NCBI RefSeq assembly: GCF_006352475.1
Contig: NZ_VCMZ01000001.1
Span: forward strand, 3,596,001-3,660,000
Length of the DNA: 64,000 bases
From: Acinetobacter pullicarnis
GTDB lineage: Bacteria > Pseudomonadota > Gammaproteobacteria > Pseudomonadales > Moraxellaceae
Direction of reading: 5' to 3'
The translations under genes and the position numbers were made by a program. The notes beneath the pieces were generated by a model. It saw only the letters and a program-made list of their open reading frames with translations. It was not told where the DNA came from and did no database searches. Shown piece after piece: positions 1-9,737 of this stretch. How positions within the stretch are numbered: position 1 is the stretch's first letter; every line of letters begins with the position of its first letter.

Positions 1-36
1 TTTGGCCTGATGAACTGATCTTTTCAGCACACTGCA

Positions 37-1047
37 ATGACTCAACTATCGACATCTAAAGCATTGAAAGACTATTCTGGTTCCGTCTATGGCGGACTTG
101 GCCAGTTGCTGTATGGCTATTGTCAGGTAAAAGGCATCGCTATTTCCCCGCAATTACAACAACTTCAACAAGTGGAGCGCTTTGAGTTTAGTGTTTGGCG
201 TGAACGATTAGATGAGATTGCGCAGCACAGCTCAAGTCCAGCACTCGGCCTTGAAATCGCTGAATACATTCAACCCAAGCATCTTGGGGTGATGGCCTAT
301 ATTGCGATGTCCTGTCACACCTTGGCCGAAGCACTGGCGCGTTATCATCATTTCTATCGTTTGATTTATGATGGTAGTCATTTAGAAATTGAGGTTAAAG
401 GTGCGCTGCTGCATATCCGTTGGGCTGAGCTTCCCGCACATTTGATTACCCCACTGACTGCTGAAATTGCGGTGGCACTCTTGGCACAGTTCTTAAAACA
501 ATTTCTAGATATCCAAAAAATTTGTTTTGAGCAAGTCAATTTTGCCCATCATAGTAGAAAGACCCTCGTTTATGAGCAGTATTTTGGGTGCAGCGTAAAG
601 TTTGGACAGGCGCATACTGAACTGATTTTACCGTTAAATATACTGCAACAACCGATTCGACAAGCCGATCCCACCCTAGAACAACTCTTGATGCAACAGG
701 CACAAGCCTTATTAGATAAACTGCCACACAGCACTCAATTGGATCAGCGTTTGCAACAAGCCATTTTGCTGGGATTACAACGAAATAACTATCAGATTGA
801 GCATATTGCGGATCAGCTTAAACTCTCGGTCAGACAACTACAACGTCATCTGCAACAGCAAAATAGCCGCTATCAACACCGCGTACAACAAGTCCGTCAT
901 ATGCTCGCTGCGCAATATTTGCAAGACCCACATCTCAGCTTGCATGAAATTGCGCTGCTACTCAGTTATTCCGAACAAAGTGCTTTTCAACGAGCCTTTA
1001 AACAATGGACCGGACACACACCAAGGCAATGGCGAAAGCAGGTTTAA
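37..1047 (+). CDS. AraC-family transcriptional regulator
   Basis: A 336-residue protein with the two-part layout of AraC regulators that carry an 'arabinose-binding' type sensor domain (PF12625-like). The sensor spans roughly residues 20-210. The C-terminal third holds two helix-turn-helix units, seen as LKLSVRQLQRHLQQQ (about residue 262) and SEQSAFQRAFKQWTG (about residue 313), followed by the usual TPRQWR end. It should bind DNA in the cytoplasm and respond to a small ligand. The gene starts close to the window edge, so its upstream target genes are not visible, and it converges on the small gene at 1054-1299 with only 6 bases between them. The ligand cannot be predicted. Confidence 0.9.
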   Translation: MTQLSTSKALKDYSGSVYGGLGQLLYGYCQVKGIAISPQLQQLQQVERFEFSVWRERLDEIAQHSSSPALGLEIAEYIQPKHLGVMAYIAMSCHTLAEALARYHHFYRLIYDGSHLEIEVKGALLHIRWAELPAHLITPLTAEIAVALLAQFLKQFLDIQKICFEQVNFAHHSRKTLVYEQYFGCSVKFGQAHTELILPLNILQQPIRQADPTLEQLLMQQAQALLDKLPHSTQLDQRLQQAILLGLQRNNYQIEHIADQLKLSVRQLQRHLQQQNSRYQHRVQQVRHMLAAQYLQDPHLSLHEIALLLSYSEQSAFQRAFKQWTGHTPRQWRKQV

Positions 1048-1053
1048 TCCGCG

Positions 1054-1299
1054 CTATAAAAATGGGTTTTCTATTTCACCTTGTTGTGCAGTTTCAATTT
1101 TCTCAGGCAAATGCTTTTCTTGTTCAAGTGCCGTCACCACATCATTAAAAAAAGCCTGTAAGGTCTTTGCAATTAGCAGGCCGTCTTGGTCTTTATTGAT
1201 TTGTAAATTGCCATACAGATTAATATGATCCAGATCATTTTCTAAAGTGAGATCATGGATCGCATGTGATTCGGTTCCTTTTTCAAATGGTTTAAACAT
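1054..1299 (-). CDS. Small acidic hypothetical protein
   Basis: An 81-residue acidic protein with no recognised domain. A GAGGGA ribosome-binding site lies about 7 bases before the ATG, which supports translation. The sequence contains the stretch DLTLENDLDHINLYGNLQI, suggesting a beta-rich N-terminal half, followed by a helical segment (ALEQEKHLPEKIE). No signal peptide or membrane segment is visible. It sits alone on the minus strand between the AraC regulator and the exported endonuclease. Function unknown. Confidence 0.7.
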   Translation of the reverse strand: MFKPFEKGTESHAIHDLTLENDLDHINLYGNLQINKDQDGLLIAKTLQAFFNDVVTALEQEKHLPEKIETAQQGEIENPFL

Positions 1300-1417
1300 G
1301 CCATTCCCTCATCATTAATATTGAAGACCTAAGCGACTTTGACTACGTTGTAGCACAAAATAGAGTACCCCGCATAGCAACGCCAAGCATATAAATAAGT
1401 TGTTATTTAGGCAAGGA

Positions 1418-2482
1418 TTAACGGGAATCTTGCATAAGAGAACGTAAGGCCGCACTGATGATTTGTTTGACTAAATCCGTAATCGTTGACTCACCAGATG
1501 CTGTCGTTGTGCTAGGTGCTGTCGTTGTACTGATTTCTTTGGCGCCAGACTGCGGTTGAAATTGTTTTTGCAACGCTTTCATGTTGTCGGCAGATACCCC
1601 TTGGGCACATTGACTCTTACCATCCCAATGTGAATATGCAATTTTTTGATTGGGTTTAACTTGGCTGGCACTGAGTGGCAATTTATAGGTATTACGCTTT
1701 TTATCTTCGTTCAACTGCGGAAAAATATTAATCCCCAACTGCTCTTCTAGTTCACAGACACTAATGACCTTCACCTTTAACGAGTTATCATTTGGCGCAT
1801 AATAAGCACCGATTACACCGGTTTTGGGAATATAAATCGCTTTATAAACAGCTGTGGGTACAATCACTCCATTCCCAATGGTTTTTAATTTTTTCCCTGT
1901 AAAAACAGGACCAGTCACCACATAGACCTCTTGCTTCTGTTTGGTCACCAGCGCGCGGGTCGCCTCTTCCAGCTCACGCCACACTTGTTGGTTATTTTTC
2001 GGGGCTTGCGGCACCATATTGGCGAGAGAAAAACTATCCGCCTGAGATTGCTTATTCGGCATATCCCCATTGGGTGCCATATGACCGCGATCATAGCCAG
2101 ACCCACGATAATCTGCGAGCACTGCACGATGTGGTGCACTGACCCGGGTTTCTTCATGGAAACTGTCTTCACGTTTAATTTTCTGGCTCAAACGAGCAGG
2201 ACTTAAATGTTCTGCAGACCATAACGGTGTCTTTGACATACCCGAATACATGACATTAAAGCCATTGAAACATAAGGCATAACTATTTTTATTCAGACTT
2301 TCTTTTTGTAGAAATGGCGGTTGTTCACGATAAAACTGACTTAGACATTGTGAATCAGCAGTCGATATCATCGGAATATTTGGCACATATTGCGTGATTT
2401 TGTCCTGTCCTGTCGCAAATGCAATCACTGCAGTGACTACGACGCCTACCAGCACTTTCACTTTCATCCCAGATGATTTCAA
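1418..2482 (-). CDS. Exported DNA/RNA non-specific endonuclease (NUC1 family)
   Basis: A 354-residue protein that opens with a hydrophobic export signal (about residues 6-25). The central part carries the beta-beta-alpha-metal nuclease signature YDRGHMAPNGDM (about residue 130), where the His is the general base. A downstream SLANMVPQAPKNNQQVW supplies the metal-binding Asn. This is the NUC1/Serratia nuclease family, which cuts DNA and RNA without sequence specificity in the periplasm or outside the cell. The C-terminal 50 residues are Ser/Thr rich and low complexity and probably lie outside the nuclease domain. The gene is monocistronic. Family assignment is secure; its physiological role (nutrient scavenging, DNA release control) is inference. 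Confidence 0.88.
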   Translation of the reverse strand: MKSSGMKVKVLVGVVVTAVIAFATGQDKITQYVPNIPMISTADSQCLSQFYREQPPFLQKESLNKNSYALCFNGFNVMYSGMSKTPLWSAEHLSPARLSQKIKREDSFHEETRVSAPHRAVLADYRGSGYDRGHMAPNGDMPNKQSQADSFSLANMVPQAPKNNQQVWRELEEATRALVTKQKQEVYVVTGPVFTGKKLKTIGNGVIVPTAVYKAIYIPKTGVIGAYYAPNDNSLKVKVISVCELEEQLGINIFPQLNEDKKRNTYKLPLSASQVKPNQKIAYSHWDGKSQCAQGVSADNMKALQKQFQPQSGAKEISTTTAPSTTTASGESTITDLVKQIISAALRSLMQDSR

Positions 2483-2751
2483 ACCACACTTTCCTCTATC
2501 AATAGCACAGGCTCAAAATTGATGCATATCATCACAAAGCATGTAGCGCGGCTATAAATCGCGCTTAAGCAACCAATGATTTGAGGGATGATCAATCAAA
2601 TTTGAGAAATTCTTAGCATTATTTTAGCATCAAGCCGTTGCCATCGCGGCAGTTTGCACCATCAAAGCGACGCCTTGTGTCGTCAAATGGCCTCAGATGT
2701 TCAAATAGCGAGCATTCTTACCCAGAACCACTGCAACAATAGTCCAATGTT

Positions 2752-2780
2752 AAAAAAACCAAGGACATCGCCTTGGTTTT
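2752..2780 (-). terminator. Rho-independent terminator of kup
   Basis: An 8-bp perfect stem AACCAAGG/CCTTGGTT with a 6-base loop, read on the minus strand into a run of T, lies 39 bases past the kup stop codon. The rest of the 336-base gap 2483-2818 between the endonuclease start and kup end shows no ORF or other structure that I can support. Confidence 0.8.
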
Positions 2781-2818
2781 GGTGTTGAGATCACACTTAG
2801 TTTTCAAATCAGCATGGC

Positions 2819-4699
2819 TTAAATCTGTATTTGACTGCCCATCTCTACCACACGATTGGGTGGAATCTGATAAAAGTCACTGACTGGACTGGTATTGCGT
2901 TGCATTGAAATAAATAGCTTTTCACGCCATGGTGCCATGCCATCACCAACAGTATGAATAAGACGATCACGCGAAATGAAGAAGCTGGTCTGCATCATAT
3001 CTAATTCAAAATTGAGTTGCTCATAGGCTTGCTCTAACGCTTTTGGAATGTTCGGCTGGTCTTTAAAACCATAATAAACAAAGATGCGATAGAAACGCGG
3101 TGCCATTTGCTCCACTCGTACCCGCTCAATCAACGGCACATAAGGCACATCACGGGTAATGACCGTAATCATGATATTACGTTCGTGCAACACCTTGTTA
3201 TGCTTAATATTGTGCAGCATCGCATGTGGCACAATATTCGGTGTCCCTGTCAAGAAAATCGCATCACCTGGCACAAAAATGGTTTCATCGCTCAGGCTAA
3301 CGCTTTTAATAAACAAGTCCATGGGCAAGGCATCTTTTTCAAGACGCTTAAATACAATCGCTCGACCATCTTTCCAAGTCATCATGATGGTAAAAACCAC
3401 AGCACCAATGAGAATTGGCACCCAACCACCCGCTGCGATTTTCAATGAGGTTGATGCCACAAAAACCAAATCGATGAGTAAAAATGGAATGGCGAACAAA
3501 GCCACTTTCCAAACTGGCCAACGCCAAAATCCATAGGCCAGCACCGAGATTAAAATCGTCCCGCAGAGCATCGTCATCGTCACTGCAACACCATAAGCAC
3601 TGGCAAGATTTGCACTGGTTTTAAACAAGACAATCAAGATCAATACCGAGAAAAATAACACCCAATTAATAAAGGGCAAGTAAATTTGCCCTTGTTCAAC
3701 ATCTGAGGTGTGGTTTACGGCCAAACGCGGTAAATAGCGCAATTGAATTGCTTGATTGACCATTGAAAACACACCAGTAATCACAGCTTGAGAGGCAATC
3801 ACCGCAGCAGCAGTGGCCAAACCAATCATCGGATAAAGTGCCCACTCAGGAACCAATAAATAGAATGGATTTTCAATCGCCGATGGATTACGCAGTAACA
3901 AGGCACCCTGCCCGGCATAGTTCAAGAGTAAAGCTGGCAAGACAATGATAAACCAAGCCAAACGGATCGGCATACGCCCAAAATGCCCCATATCCGCATA
4001 AAGTGCTTCACCACCGGTCATGGTCAAAATCACCGCACCCATCGTCAAGAACGCCACAAATGGCTGATGGAATACGAAATTAAGTGCCCAATGCGGACTG
4101 ATCATGGCCAATACAAAAGGCGTTTGCATCACGCTCCAAAGCCCAAGCAGTCCAATCGATAAAAACCAAACAAGGGTCAAAGGGCCAAATAGCTTGCCCA
4201 TGGTACCTGTACCATGGCGTTGTACCCAGAACAAACCTGCCAAAATGCCAATCGCCAATGGCATTAACCAGTCATTAAACATCGGCGTGGCGATACTGAG
4301 TCCTTCGATGGCAGATAACACTGAAATTGCAGGAGTAATAATCCCATCACCAAAAAACAGGGATGCCCCAACAAAGCCCAAAGCAATCAAATAGATTTTT
4401 TTATTTTCTGCAATTCGTGTGGTCCGAAGGTTAAGCGCCAAGAGCGACATAATCCCGCCTTCGCCATTATTATCTGCACGCATAATCACGGTGACATACT
4501 TAAAGCTGATGGTCAGCATCATGCACCAAAAAATCAGCGATAAAATTCCCAATACCGTTGCTTCAGTGATGGCAATATGTGCAGTTAAAAAACATTGCCG
4601 AAGGGCGTATAAAGGGCTGGTTCCGATATCACCAAACACGACACCAAGGGCAGCGAGAGTGATCGCGGGCATTGCCGCTTTTTTTGCAGTACTTTGCAT
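2819..4699 (-). CDS. kup: Low-affinity potassium uptake protein Kup
   Basis: A 626-residue inner-membrane protein, the usual length of Kup/TrkD K+/H+ symporters. The family signature [15 protein letters not shown] is near residue 24 and [19 protein letters not shown] near residue 115. About twelve hydrophobic segments fill residues 12-450, followed by a hydrophilic cytoplasmic tail. The transporter takes up K+ with protons. The gene is single, divergent from the tRNA-Ser gene, and closed by its own terminator. Start chosen as the ATG giving MQSTAKK, which leaves a short N-terminal tail before the first membrane helix. Confidence 0.95.
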   Translation of the reverse strand: MQSTAKKAAMPAITLAALGVVFGDIGTSPLYALRQCFLTAHIAITEATVLGILSLIFWCMMLTISFKYVTVIMRADNNGEGGIMSLLALNLRTTRIAENKKIYLIALGFVGASLFFGDGIITPAISVLSAIEGLSIATPMFNDWLMPLAIGILAGLFWVQRHGTGTMGKLFGPLTLVWFLSIGLLGLWSVMQTPFVLAMISPHWALNFVFHQPFVAFLTMGAVILTMTGGEALYADMGHFGRMPIRLAWFIIVLPALLLNYAGQGALLLRNPSAIENPFYLLVPEWALYPMIGLATAAAVIASQAVITGVFSMVNQAIQLRYLPRLAVNHTSDVEQGQIYLPFINWVLFFSVLILIVLFKTSANLASAYGVAVTMTMLCGTILISVLAYGFWRWPVWKVALFAIPFLLIDLVFVASTSLKIAAGGWVPILIGAVVFTIMMTWKDGRAIVFKRLEKDALPMDLFIKSVSLSDETIFVPGDAIFLTGTPNIVPHAMLHNIKHNKVLHERNIMITVITRDVPYVPLIERVRVEQMAPRFYRIFVYYGFKDQPNIPKALEQAYEQLNFELDMMQTSFFISRDRLIHTVGDGMAPWREKLFISMQRNTSPVSDFYQIPPNRVVEMGSQIQI

Positions 4700-4821
4700 A
4701 TTTAGCCATCAATCTAGACAATATTTTTGCGAATCATATCACTGAGAAAAAACTTTTGCTCTAAATCAATTGTTTCAACTTGGCAGACTGGCTTTTTTTG
4801 GTTATTATCCCCCCGCGCAGT

Positions 4822-4911
4822 GGTGAGGTGTCCGAGTGGCTGAAGGAGCACGCCTGGAAAGTGTGTATACGTTTGCGCGTATCGAGGGTTCGAATCCCTC
4901 TCTCACCGCCA
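4822..4911 (+). tRNA. tRNA-Ser(GGA)
   Basis: A 90-base class II tRNA with encoded CCA. The acceptor GGTGAGG pairs with TCTCACC (one G-T pair). The anticodon stem CACGC/GTGTG encloses the loop CTGGAAA, giving anticodon GGA. A long variable arm (TATACGTTTGCGCGTAT) and the T arm GAGGGTTCGAATCCCTC are present. The 3' part of this gene is the integration site of the genomic island that follows: the last 17 bases are duplicated at 37207-37223. The tRNA itself remains intact because the island restores its 3' end. Confidence 0.97.
4892..4911. repeat. attL of the genomic island (tRNA-Ser 3' end)
   Basis: The 17 bases TCCCTCTCTCACCGCCA at 4895-4911 recur exactly at 37207-37223; extending to 20 bases adds one mismatch. 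A tRNA 3' end as attachment core, followed at once by a P4-type integrase gene, is the standard arrangement for this integrase family. Seen: the duplication. Inferred: that it is the attachment core. Confidence 0.9.
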
Positions 4912-4944
4912 TTTTCTATTCTTATAACATCCAATGTCATCTTA

Positions 4945-4978
4945 AAAGGCTTAAATCTAAAGGGTTTAGGCTTTTTTT
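4945..4978 (+). terminator. Terminator-like hairpin after tRNA-Ser (island copy)
   Basis: An imperfect stem made from AAAGGCTTAAATC and GGGTTTAGGCTTT is followed by seven T. A better-matched relative (AAAAGGCTTA/TAAGCCTTTT) follows the right attachment site at 37254-37288. This one therefore appears to have come with the island and replaces the native tRNA terminator. Confidence 0.65.
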
Positions 4979-5022
4979 ATGTCTCATACAATCTACTTCA
5001 TCTATTGCAATCTCGATATAGT

Positions 5023-5074
5023 TGGGGGTATAACTGGGGGTATAATAAATTACCCCCAAAATTATACCCCCAAA
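5023..5074. repeat. GGGGGTA arm-type repeat cluster, left end
   Basis: Two direct copies of TGGGGGTATAA lie at 5023-5045. Two inverted copies (TTACCCCCAAAA, TTATACCCCCAAA) follow at 5050-5074, just before the integrase start. The same double motif recurs once at the other island end (37124-37146). Position at both ends and next to int suggests arm-type sites for the integrase or its excisionase; the inverted layout could also autoregulate int. No binding data can be read from sequence. Confidence 0.7.
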
Positions 5075-5094
5075 TTTCTACGGAAAACGTTGCA

Positions 5095-6270
5095 ATGCTT
5101 ACAGATGCCAAGGTCAGAAAGATCAAACCATCAGAAAAGAAAACCAAATATCCTGATGAAAAAAGCATGTATTTGGAGGTTATGCCTTCAGGTGGTATGC
5201 ATTGGCGTATGAAATTTCGCTTTAATGGCAAAGAAAATATTTTCAGCATTGGTTCATATCCCGAAACCACACTTGCTCAAGCGAGAAGGATTCGAGATGA
5301 AGCACGATTAAAATTAAAAGATGGGATTAATCCCAATGAAGCAAAAAAACAAAAGAAACAGCAAGTAGATGAAAATACTCTTTTTAAAGCGCTTGCTATG
5401 GAGTGGATGAACGACCGTAAAACCACCATCAAAGAAGTAACCTATTTACGTGATCTTTCAGTATTTGAAAAAGACTTATTCCCTACTATAGGTAACATGC
5501 CCATTGATCAAATCAAAGGTAAGGACGTACTTGCTTGTGCTAAGAAAATTGAAGCACGCGGTGCACAGGAAATGGCTAAACGTTCTATCCCTCTCGCGGG
5601 ACGTATTTTCCGTTTTGCAATTCGCAAAGGGCTTATTGAAAATGATCCTACACCGCACTTAGGAGAGGCCTTAAAACCTCGAAAAACAAAGCATATGGCT
5701 CGTCTAGACATTTCTGAGTTTCCTCCTTTCCTTGAGCGTATGGATCGATATCATGGCAATCCAATGATCAAAACAGCCATTCAACTGATGACTTTAACTT
5801 TTGTACGTACAGCTGAGCTTAGAATGATGAAGTGGAATGAGATTGATTTTGATAATCATTTATGGAGGATTCCAGCAGAAAAAATGAAAATGGCACAGCC
5901 TCACATTGTTCCATTATCCAGACAAGCAATTGAACTGATTGAGAGCCTAAAACCGCTAACAGGCAATAAGCAGTATGTTTTCTATAATCATAGTACAGCC
6001 AAACCTATGAGTAGTAATGCCCTACTCTGTGTAATCCGCACTATGGGATATAACGGCAAAATGACTGGACACGGCTTTCGAGGGCTTGCATCTACAACCT
6101 TACATGAGCAAGGCTATATGCATGATGCAATTGAAATTCAATTGGCACATCGGGTTGGTAATGCAGTATCTCAGGCTTATAACCACGCCCAACACTTAGA
6201 ATATCGAGTAAAGATGATGCAGGAATGGTCTGATTTTATTGATAGTTTGAGAGATGAGGCAGTGCCTTAA
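5095..6270 (+). CDS. int: P4-type tyrosine integrase of the island
   Basis: A 391-residue tyrosine recombinase. Start taken at the ATG giving MLTDAKVRK; a longer open frame reaches back through the tRNA and is not coding. Residues 1-90 form the DUF4102 arm-DNA-binding domain, about 100-190 the core-binding domain, and about 210-391 the catalytic domain. Catalytic residues are visible: Arg in FVRTAELR, H-x-x-R in HGFRGLAS, His in LAHRVGN and the nucleophilic Tyr in QAYNHAQH. It should integrate and excise the element between the two copies of the tRNA-Ser end. The promoter region overlaps the GGGGGTA repeats. The catalytic set is complete, so the element may still be mobile. Confidence 0.95.
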   Translation: MLTDAKVRKIKPSEKKTKYPDEKSMYLEVMPSGGMHWRMKFRFNGKENIFSIGSYPETTLAQARRIRDEARLKLKDGINPNEAKKQKKQQVDENTLFKALAMEWMNDRKTTIKEVTYLRDLSVFEKDLFPTIGNMPIDQIKGKDVLACAKKIEARGAQEMAKRSIPLAGRIFRFAIRKGLIENDPTPHLGEALKPRKTKHMARLDISEFPPFLERMDRYHGNPMIKTAIQLMTLTFVRTAELRMMKWNEIDFDNHLWRIPAEKMKMAQPHIVPLSRQAIELIESLKPLTGNKQYVFYNHSTAKPMSSNALLCVIRTMGYNGKMTGHGFRGLASTTLHEQGYMHDAIEIQLAHRVGNAVSQAYNHAQHLEYRVKMMQEWSDFIDSLRDEAVP

Positions 6271-6757
6271 ATTAGGACGTCTAGGTAAATCAGATAAAAA
6301 AATATTTATCTTTAGAAGAAAAAACTAGACAAACTTATTTCCGTAATAGCACACAAAAGAGATCTTTAAGTGATGAATTGTTCAAACCTAGTAGTGATCA
6401 ATTGGCTACATGTATGAAAAGAAAAAGGCATGATACCTGCATTCAAAGTAAGAATTTCATCGAAAAAACTCCAAAACCATGGAACGAATTTAGAATAATA
6501 CAAAAGAAAAAATCTTAATTTCAATAATAAAAATCGTCGCAGAGATAGTGACATAGCACACTTACTGACGGACTATGTAGTAAGAATACGAGTGAATCGT
6601 AGAGTTTATGGGACTAGATGAAAGTCGGATGAATGATAAAGAGGATATTATTTGAAGGTTGTGATTAAAAAATGAAATCTTAAAATTTAATTTTTTTGAT
6701 TTATAAAAATAGCATACTATAATCTTTTGATCGTATTTATGTGTAATGTGAATAATT
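6271..6757. other. Gene-free 487-base stretch
   Basis: AT-rich sequence between the integrase and the ABC-3C operon. I see no credible ORF, tRNA or strong hairpin. The last 100 bases probably hold the operon promoter (TTTTTTGATTT and TATAATC around 6699-6725), but no clear -35/-10 pair can be fixed. Confidence 0.5.
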
Positions 6758-6967
6758 ATGGAAGAGTTAATAAAAATAATTCCTGCTAATTTACCTGCAT
6801 GGGTTTATGTTTTAATTATTATTGTAATAGTTATCGGACTCATTGGAATTGCAAAAATTACTGGGAATAGTCAAAAGAAAGTCAATAAATATTCTAATAT
6901 TAGCCAAAGCGGTATAGGGAATATTCAACAGATTGGTGAAAAAATAGAAAATAAGGAAGAAAAATAA
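6758..6967 (+). CDS. Single-pass membrane protein with amyloid-like motif, ABC-3C operon
   Basis: A 69-residue protein: short N-terminus, one strong transmembrane helix (about residues 14-34, VYVLIIIVIVIGLIGIA), a basic stretch (QKKVNK), then a polar tail with the motif ISQSGIGNIQQIG at residues 48-60. A very similar motif opens the next protein (IEQGGINNTQQVA, residues 13-25). The stop codon overlaps the next start by one base (TAATG), so translation is coupled. By position it is the likely membrane effector of the ABC-three-component system. Not recognised as a named family; the amyloid-signalling reading is inference from the Q/G/N pattern and its pairing. Confidence 0.7.
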   Translation: MEELIKIIPANLPAWVYVLIIIVIVIGLIGIAKITGNSQKKVNKYSNISQSGIGNIQQIGEKIENKEEK

Positions 6968-7515
6968 TGCTTCCTAGTTTCCCTAGAAATGAGCTTTCAG
7001 AAATTGAACAAGGTGGAATTAATAATACTCAACAAGTTGCAATGGCGATTCATAATCACTATCCCACCACCCCTTTAGATGAATCAAAAAAAGAAGGCAT
7101 TTTGCAAACTATTATTGTAAATCTAATTGAATTAGTAGTTCCAACCACGGTTGACGAGCTAGATGTACAGCCATATGAAATAGAAAAGAAAATAGATTTT
7201 AATAATTTGACTTATTATAAAGAACCTTTTGACTTTTATATGGACAATAAACAACTGATTCAATATAGACTAGATCATTTAGTCAACAATAGTGATCCTC
7301 TAGCAACCGAAAAATTGTTTAAAGTAATTAGACTCTCTTATTTCAAACATTTAAAATGTAATGATTCAAATGAAATCATACGATGTATGGAAGATGAGTT
7401 GAGTCAATCATTATTAAAGATTGATCCTTCTAATTTTGAAAACATAATGTACATACCTTCTATAATTTTTTATGTTTTTTCTGAATGTAAAATTTTTAAA
7501 AAGCCAAGATCATGA
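6967..7515 (+). CDS. Putative ABC-3C C-terminal-domain component
   Basis: A 182-residue protein. Residues 13-25 carry IEQGGINNTQQVA, matching the tail of the preceding membrane protein at 7 of 13 positions. The rest is helical and acidic, ending in a hydrophobic stretch (NIMYIPSIIFYVF). In ABC-3C conflict systems a protein with a C-terminal adaptor domain precedes the small middle component and the DUF2326 ATPase, and this gene occupies exactly that slot. It overlaps the next gene by four bases (ATGA). Family placement rests on gene order rather than a recognised catalytic motif. Confidence 0.6.
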   Translation: MLPSFPRNELSEIEQGGINNTQQVAMAIHNHYPTTPLDESKKEGILQTIIVNLIELVVPTTVDELDVQPYEIEKKIDFNNLTYYKEPFDFYMDNKQLIQYRLDHLVNNSDPLATEKLFKVIRLSYFKHLKCNDSNEIIRCMEDELSQSLLKIDPSNFENIMYIPSIIFYVFSECKIFKKPRS

Positions 7516-7745
7516 TTTTATTATCGACAAAACACCCTCAGAACTCAGTTTATTATCTGGGATCAATTTTATTAGGAATTATTAACAGTAATTCCAATAA
7601 TAACTTGGGTGTTTATAATTATTTTGAACTACTTAATGAAGTACAAGAAGTTTCAATGAATCGCTTCTTGTTGATTTTAGATTGGTTATACATGCTAGGA
7701 AAAATAGATTTAGATATTGGTAAGGGGTTGAAGTTGTGTATCTAA
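7512..7745 (+). CDS. ABC-3C middle component (MC6-like)
   Basis: A 77-residue protein beginning MILLSTKHPQNSVYYLGSIL, like the small middle components (MC6 type) whose N-terminus usually reads M-(I/L)-L-P-T-K-H. The remainder is helical, with RFLLILDWLYMLGKI near residue 50. The middle component is thought to bridge the ATPase and the effector-bearing subunit. It overlaps the upstream gene by four bases and the ATPase by ten, so the four genes form a tightly coupled operon. Confidence 0.7.
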   Translation: MILLSTKHPQNSVYYLGSILLGIINSNSNNNLGVYNYFELLNEVQEVSMNRFLLILDWLYMLGKIDLDIGKGLKLCI

Positions 7746-9346
7746 AATACTTAAAAATTACTGATAAAGATGACTTTTCTATAAGAAATATTGACTTTAA
7801 AAAAGGAGTTAATATTATTGAAGGTGTTGAAATAAATAATGATTCAACATCAAAAACTAATAGTCTTGGTAAAACAACGCTTCTTCGATGTATTGATTTT
7901 TGCTTATTGGGGAAATGGCAGTCAATTATATTTGATAAGGAGCTTAAAAATAGTAAAAATGATACAGTATTTAGTTTTTTTAAAGAGTCTCTGCCACATT
8001 TCGAGTTATTAGTTGCAAAGGATTTTGATAGTTCTTTTTCACCTAAGTTAAAAATTAGAAGACAGTTGATGATTAATCCAAAAGCAAAAACAGATAATTC
8101 TTTTTTTGTTGTTGATAACTATATAAATGATGTAAAAGTAAGCGAAGAAAAGTTCCAAAATGAAATCAAAAAATTTTTATTCGGTTTAGATGATAATAAA
8201 CCGACTTTAAGGCAGCTTGTTCCAAAATTCATTCGTACATCAGATCATCAAATAACTAATATTATAAAGTATTTACACCCGACAACTTCAGGACTGGAGT
8301 ACGAGACTCTACATTTATTTTTGTTTGATTTTCCTGATATGCAGCTTATTCACAATAGAGCAGAAATCGAAAATCAAATTGATATAAAAGAACAAGAAGT
8401 CAAGTCTCTGGAAAATTTATTAAGCACAGGTAAACGAGAAATTAATGATGTTAAGAAAATAGAGTTAGGCGAATTACAAGCAAAATATGACAACTTTCAG
8501 ATATCTAAAGAATATGAGCGTGAAAATGATGAATTAGGTTTTTTTCAGGGAAATATTAATAAAACTAAGGCTAAAATAACTACAATATATCTAGATATGG
8601 ATGTCTGGACAAAAAGATTACTTGAAGTTAATTCAAGTAAAAATATAGTCAATAGTGAAACTATTGAATATATGTACAAAGAGGCTGGAGTTTATAATGT
8701 TAAAATTCAAAGAAAATTTGAAGAGACAATTAAATTTCATAACGAAATGTTAAAAAATGAAGTTGAATTCATTAATAAATCAATTCACAAAAGTAAGAAA
8801 AGAATAAAAGAGTTAGAAAATGAGTATTCAATTTTAACTGACCAATATACACAATTGCTAAAAAAGCTAGGTTCAAGTGGTTCGTTAGCAGAATACACAA
8901 AACTTGGAAATGAAATAAATGAATTAACAAAACAAATTTCTGAAACAGAATCGCTGATAAATCAACATAAAAAAACTATTAATGATTTAAAGGATTTGAA
9001 AAGTAATTTCGACAATCTAACAGTTAAAATTAATGAAATTTTAGAAAAAATGCGACTAAAATTAGCTATTTTTAATCGCTATTTTTCTGAATATTCTAAA
9101 GTTCTCACGAATGATAGTTATATTATTTTTCCTTATGAAGATAAACTTAAACATATAACTCTCGTGCCAAAATCTGAAAATAATGACAGCCATACTGGTG
9201 ATGGCATAAAACAAAGCATTATTGTTTCTTTTGACCTAGCCTATGTTTCATTTAAAAATGATCTTGCAATAGAGTTATCTCGTCCAAGTTTTTTTACACA
9301 AGATAAAATTGAAATTATTGACGTAAAAATTTTAGATAAATTATGA
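7736..9346 (+). pseudogene. ABC-3C ATPase (DUF2326), 5' part interrupted by an IS
   Basis: The first 536 codons of an SMC/Rad50-like ATPase, with a GTG start that overlaps the middle component gene. The P-loop is TNSLGKTTLLRCIDF near residue 42. Long coiled-coil segments fill about residues 210-430, and the C-terminal DUF2326 region begins at about 430. The frame hits a stop at the edge of an IS3-family element. The missing end of the protein lies on the far side of the element (10602-10814). In ABC-3C systems this ATPase is the sensing and energy unit, so the loss of its last 70 or so residues probably inactivates the system. Confidence 0.85.
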
Positions 9347-9431
9347 TGTGGATCTATGATTTTAGACCACGTCTATAAGTGATAATCTACTCCCCAATAA
9401 GCATGGGAAATGCTTGTTTCTGGAGTCAACC

Positions 9432-9737
9432 ATGACACGAAGAAAACGTCGTAATCACTCAGCAGATTTCAAAGCTAAAGTTGCTCTCGCAGCAATTAAA
9501 GGCGACCACACACTCGCTGAGCTTTCTACTCAATTCGATTTACATCAAAATCAAATCATTGATTGGAAAAATCAACTGCTTGAGCAATCGATCAATATTT
9601 TTTCACGACCAACAGCACAACAAGAACCAGAGATTGATCTTAAAGCTTTACATGCCAAGATAGGACATCAGGCATTGCAAATTGATTTTTTAGAAGGTGC
9701 ACTCAGAAAAACAGGGCAACTGAGCGGCAAAAAATGA
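9432..9737 (+). CDS. IS3-family transposase OrfA
   Basis: About 101 residues from MTRRKRRNHSADFK (an in-frame ATG exists six codons earlier). It is a helix-turn-helix DNA-binding protein with FKAKVALAAIKGDHTLAEL and a C-terminal leucine-zipper-like helix. It overlaps OrfB by four bases (ATGA) after an A6 run (9730-9735), the usual place for the -1 frameshift that produces the OrfAB transposase. Confidence 0.88.
   Translation: MTRRKRRNHSADFKAKVALAAIKGDHTLAELSTQFDLHQNQIIDWKNQLLEQSINIFSRPTAQQEPEIDLKALHAKIGHQALQIDFLEGALRKTGQLSGKK

Noticed and set aside
797..1228. 143-codon plus-strand frame overlapping the AraC gene end
   Set aside because: It is a shadow of the AraC HTH region and of the small minus-strand gene; composition is unlike a protein and there is no ribosome-binding site.
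4780..5094. Open frame running through tRNA-Ser into the integrase
   Set aside because: It is translation of the tRNA gene and att region in frame with int. The domain start, family length and the ATG at 5095 give a normal 391-residue integrase.
6366..6554. 62-codon minus-strand frame in the gap after int
   Set aside because: Low-complexity Leu/Phe/Arg composition and no ribosome-binding site; looks like random AT-rich sequence.
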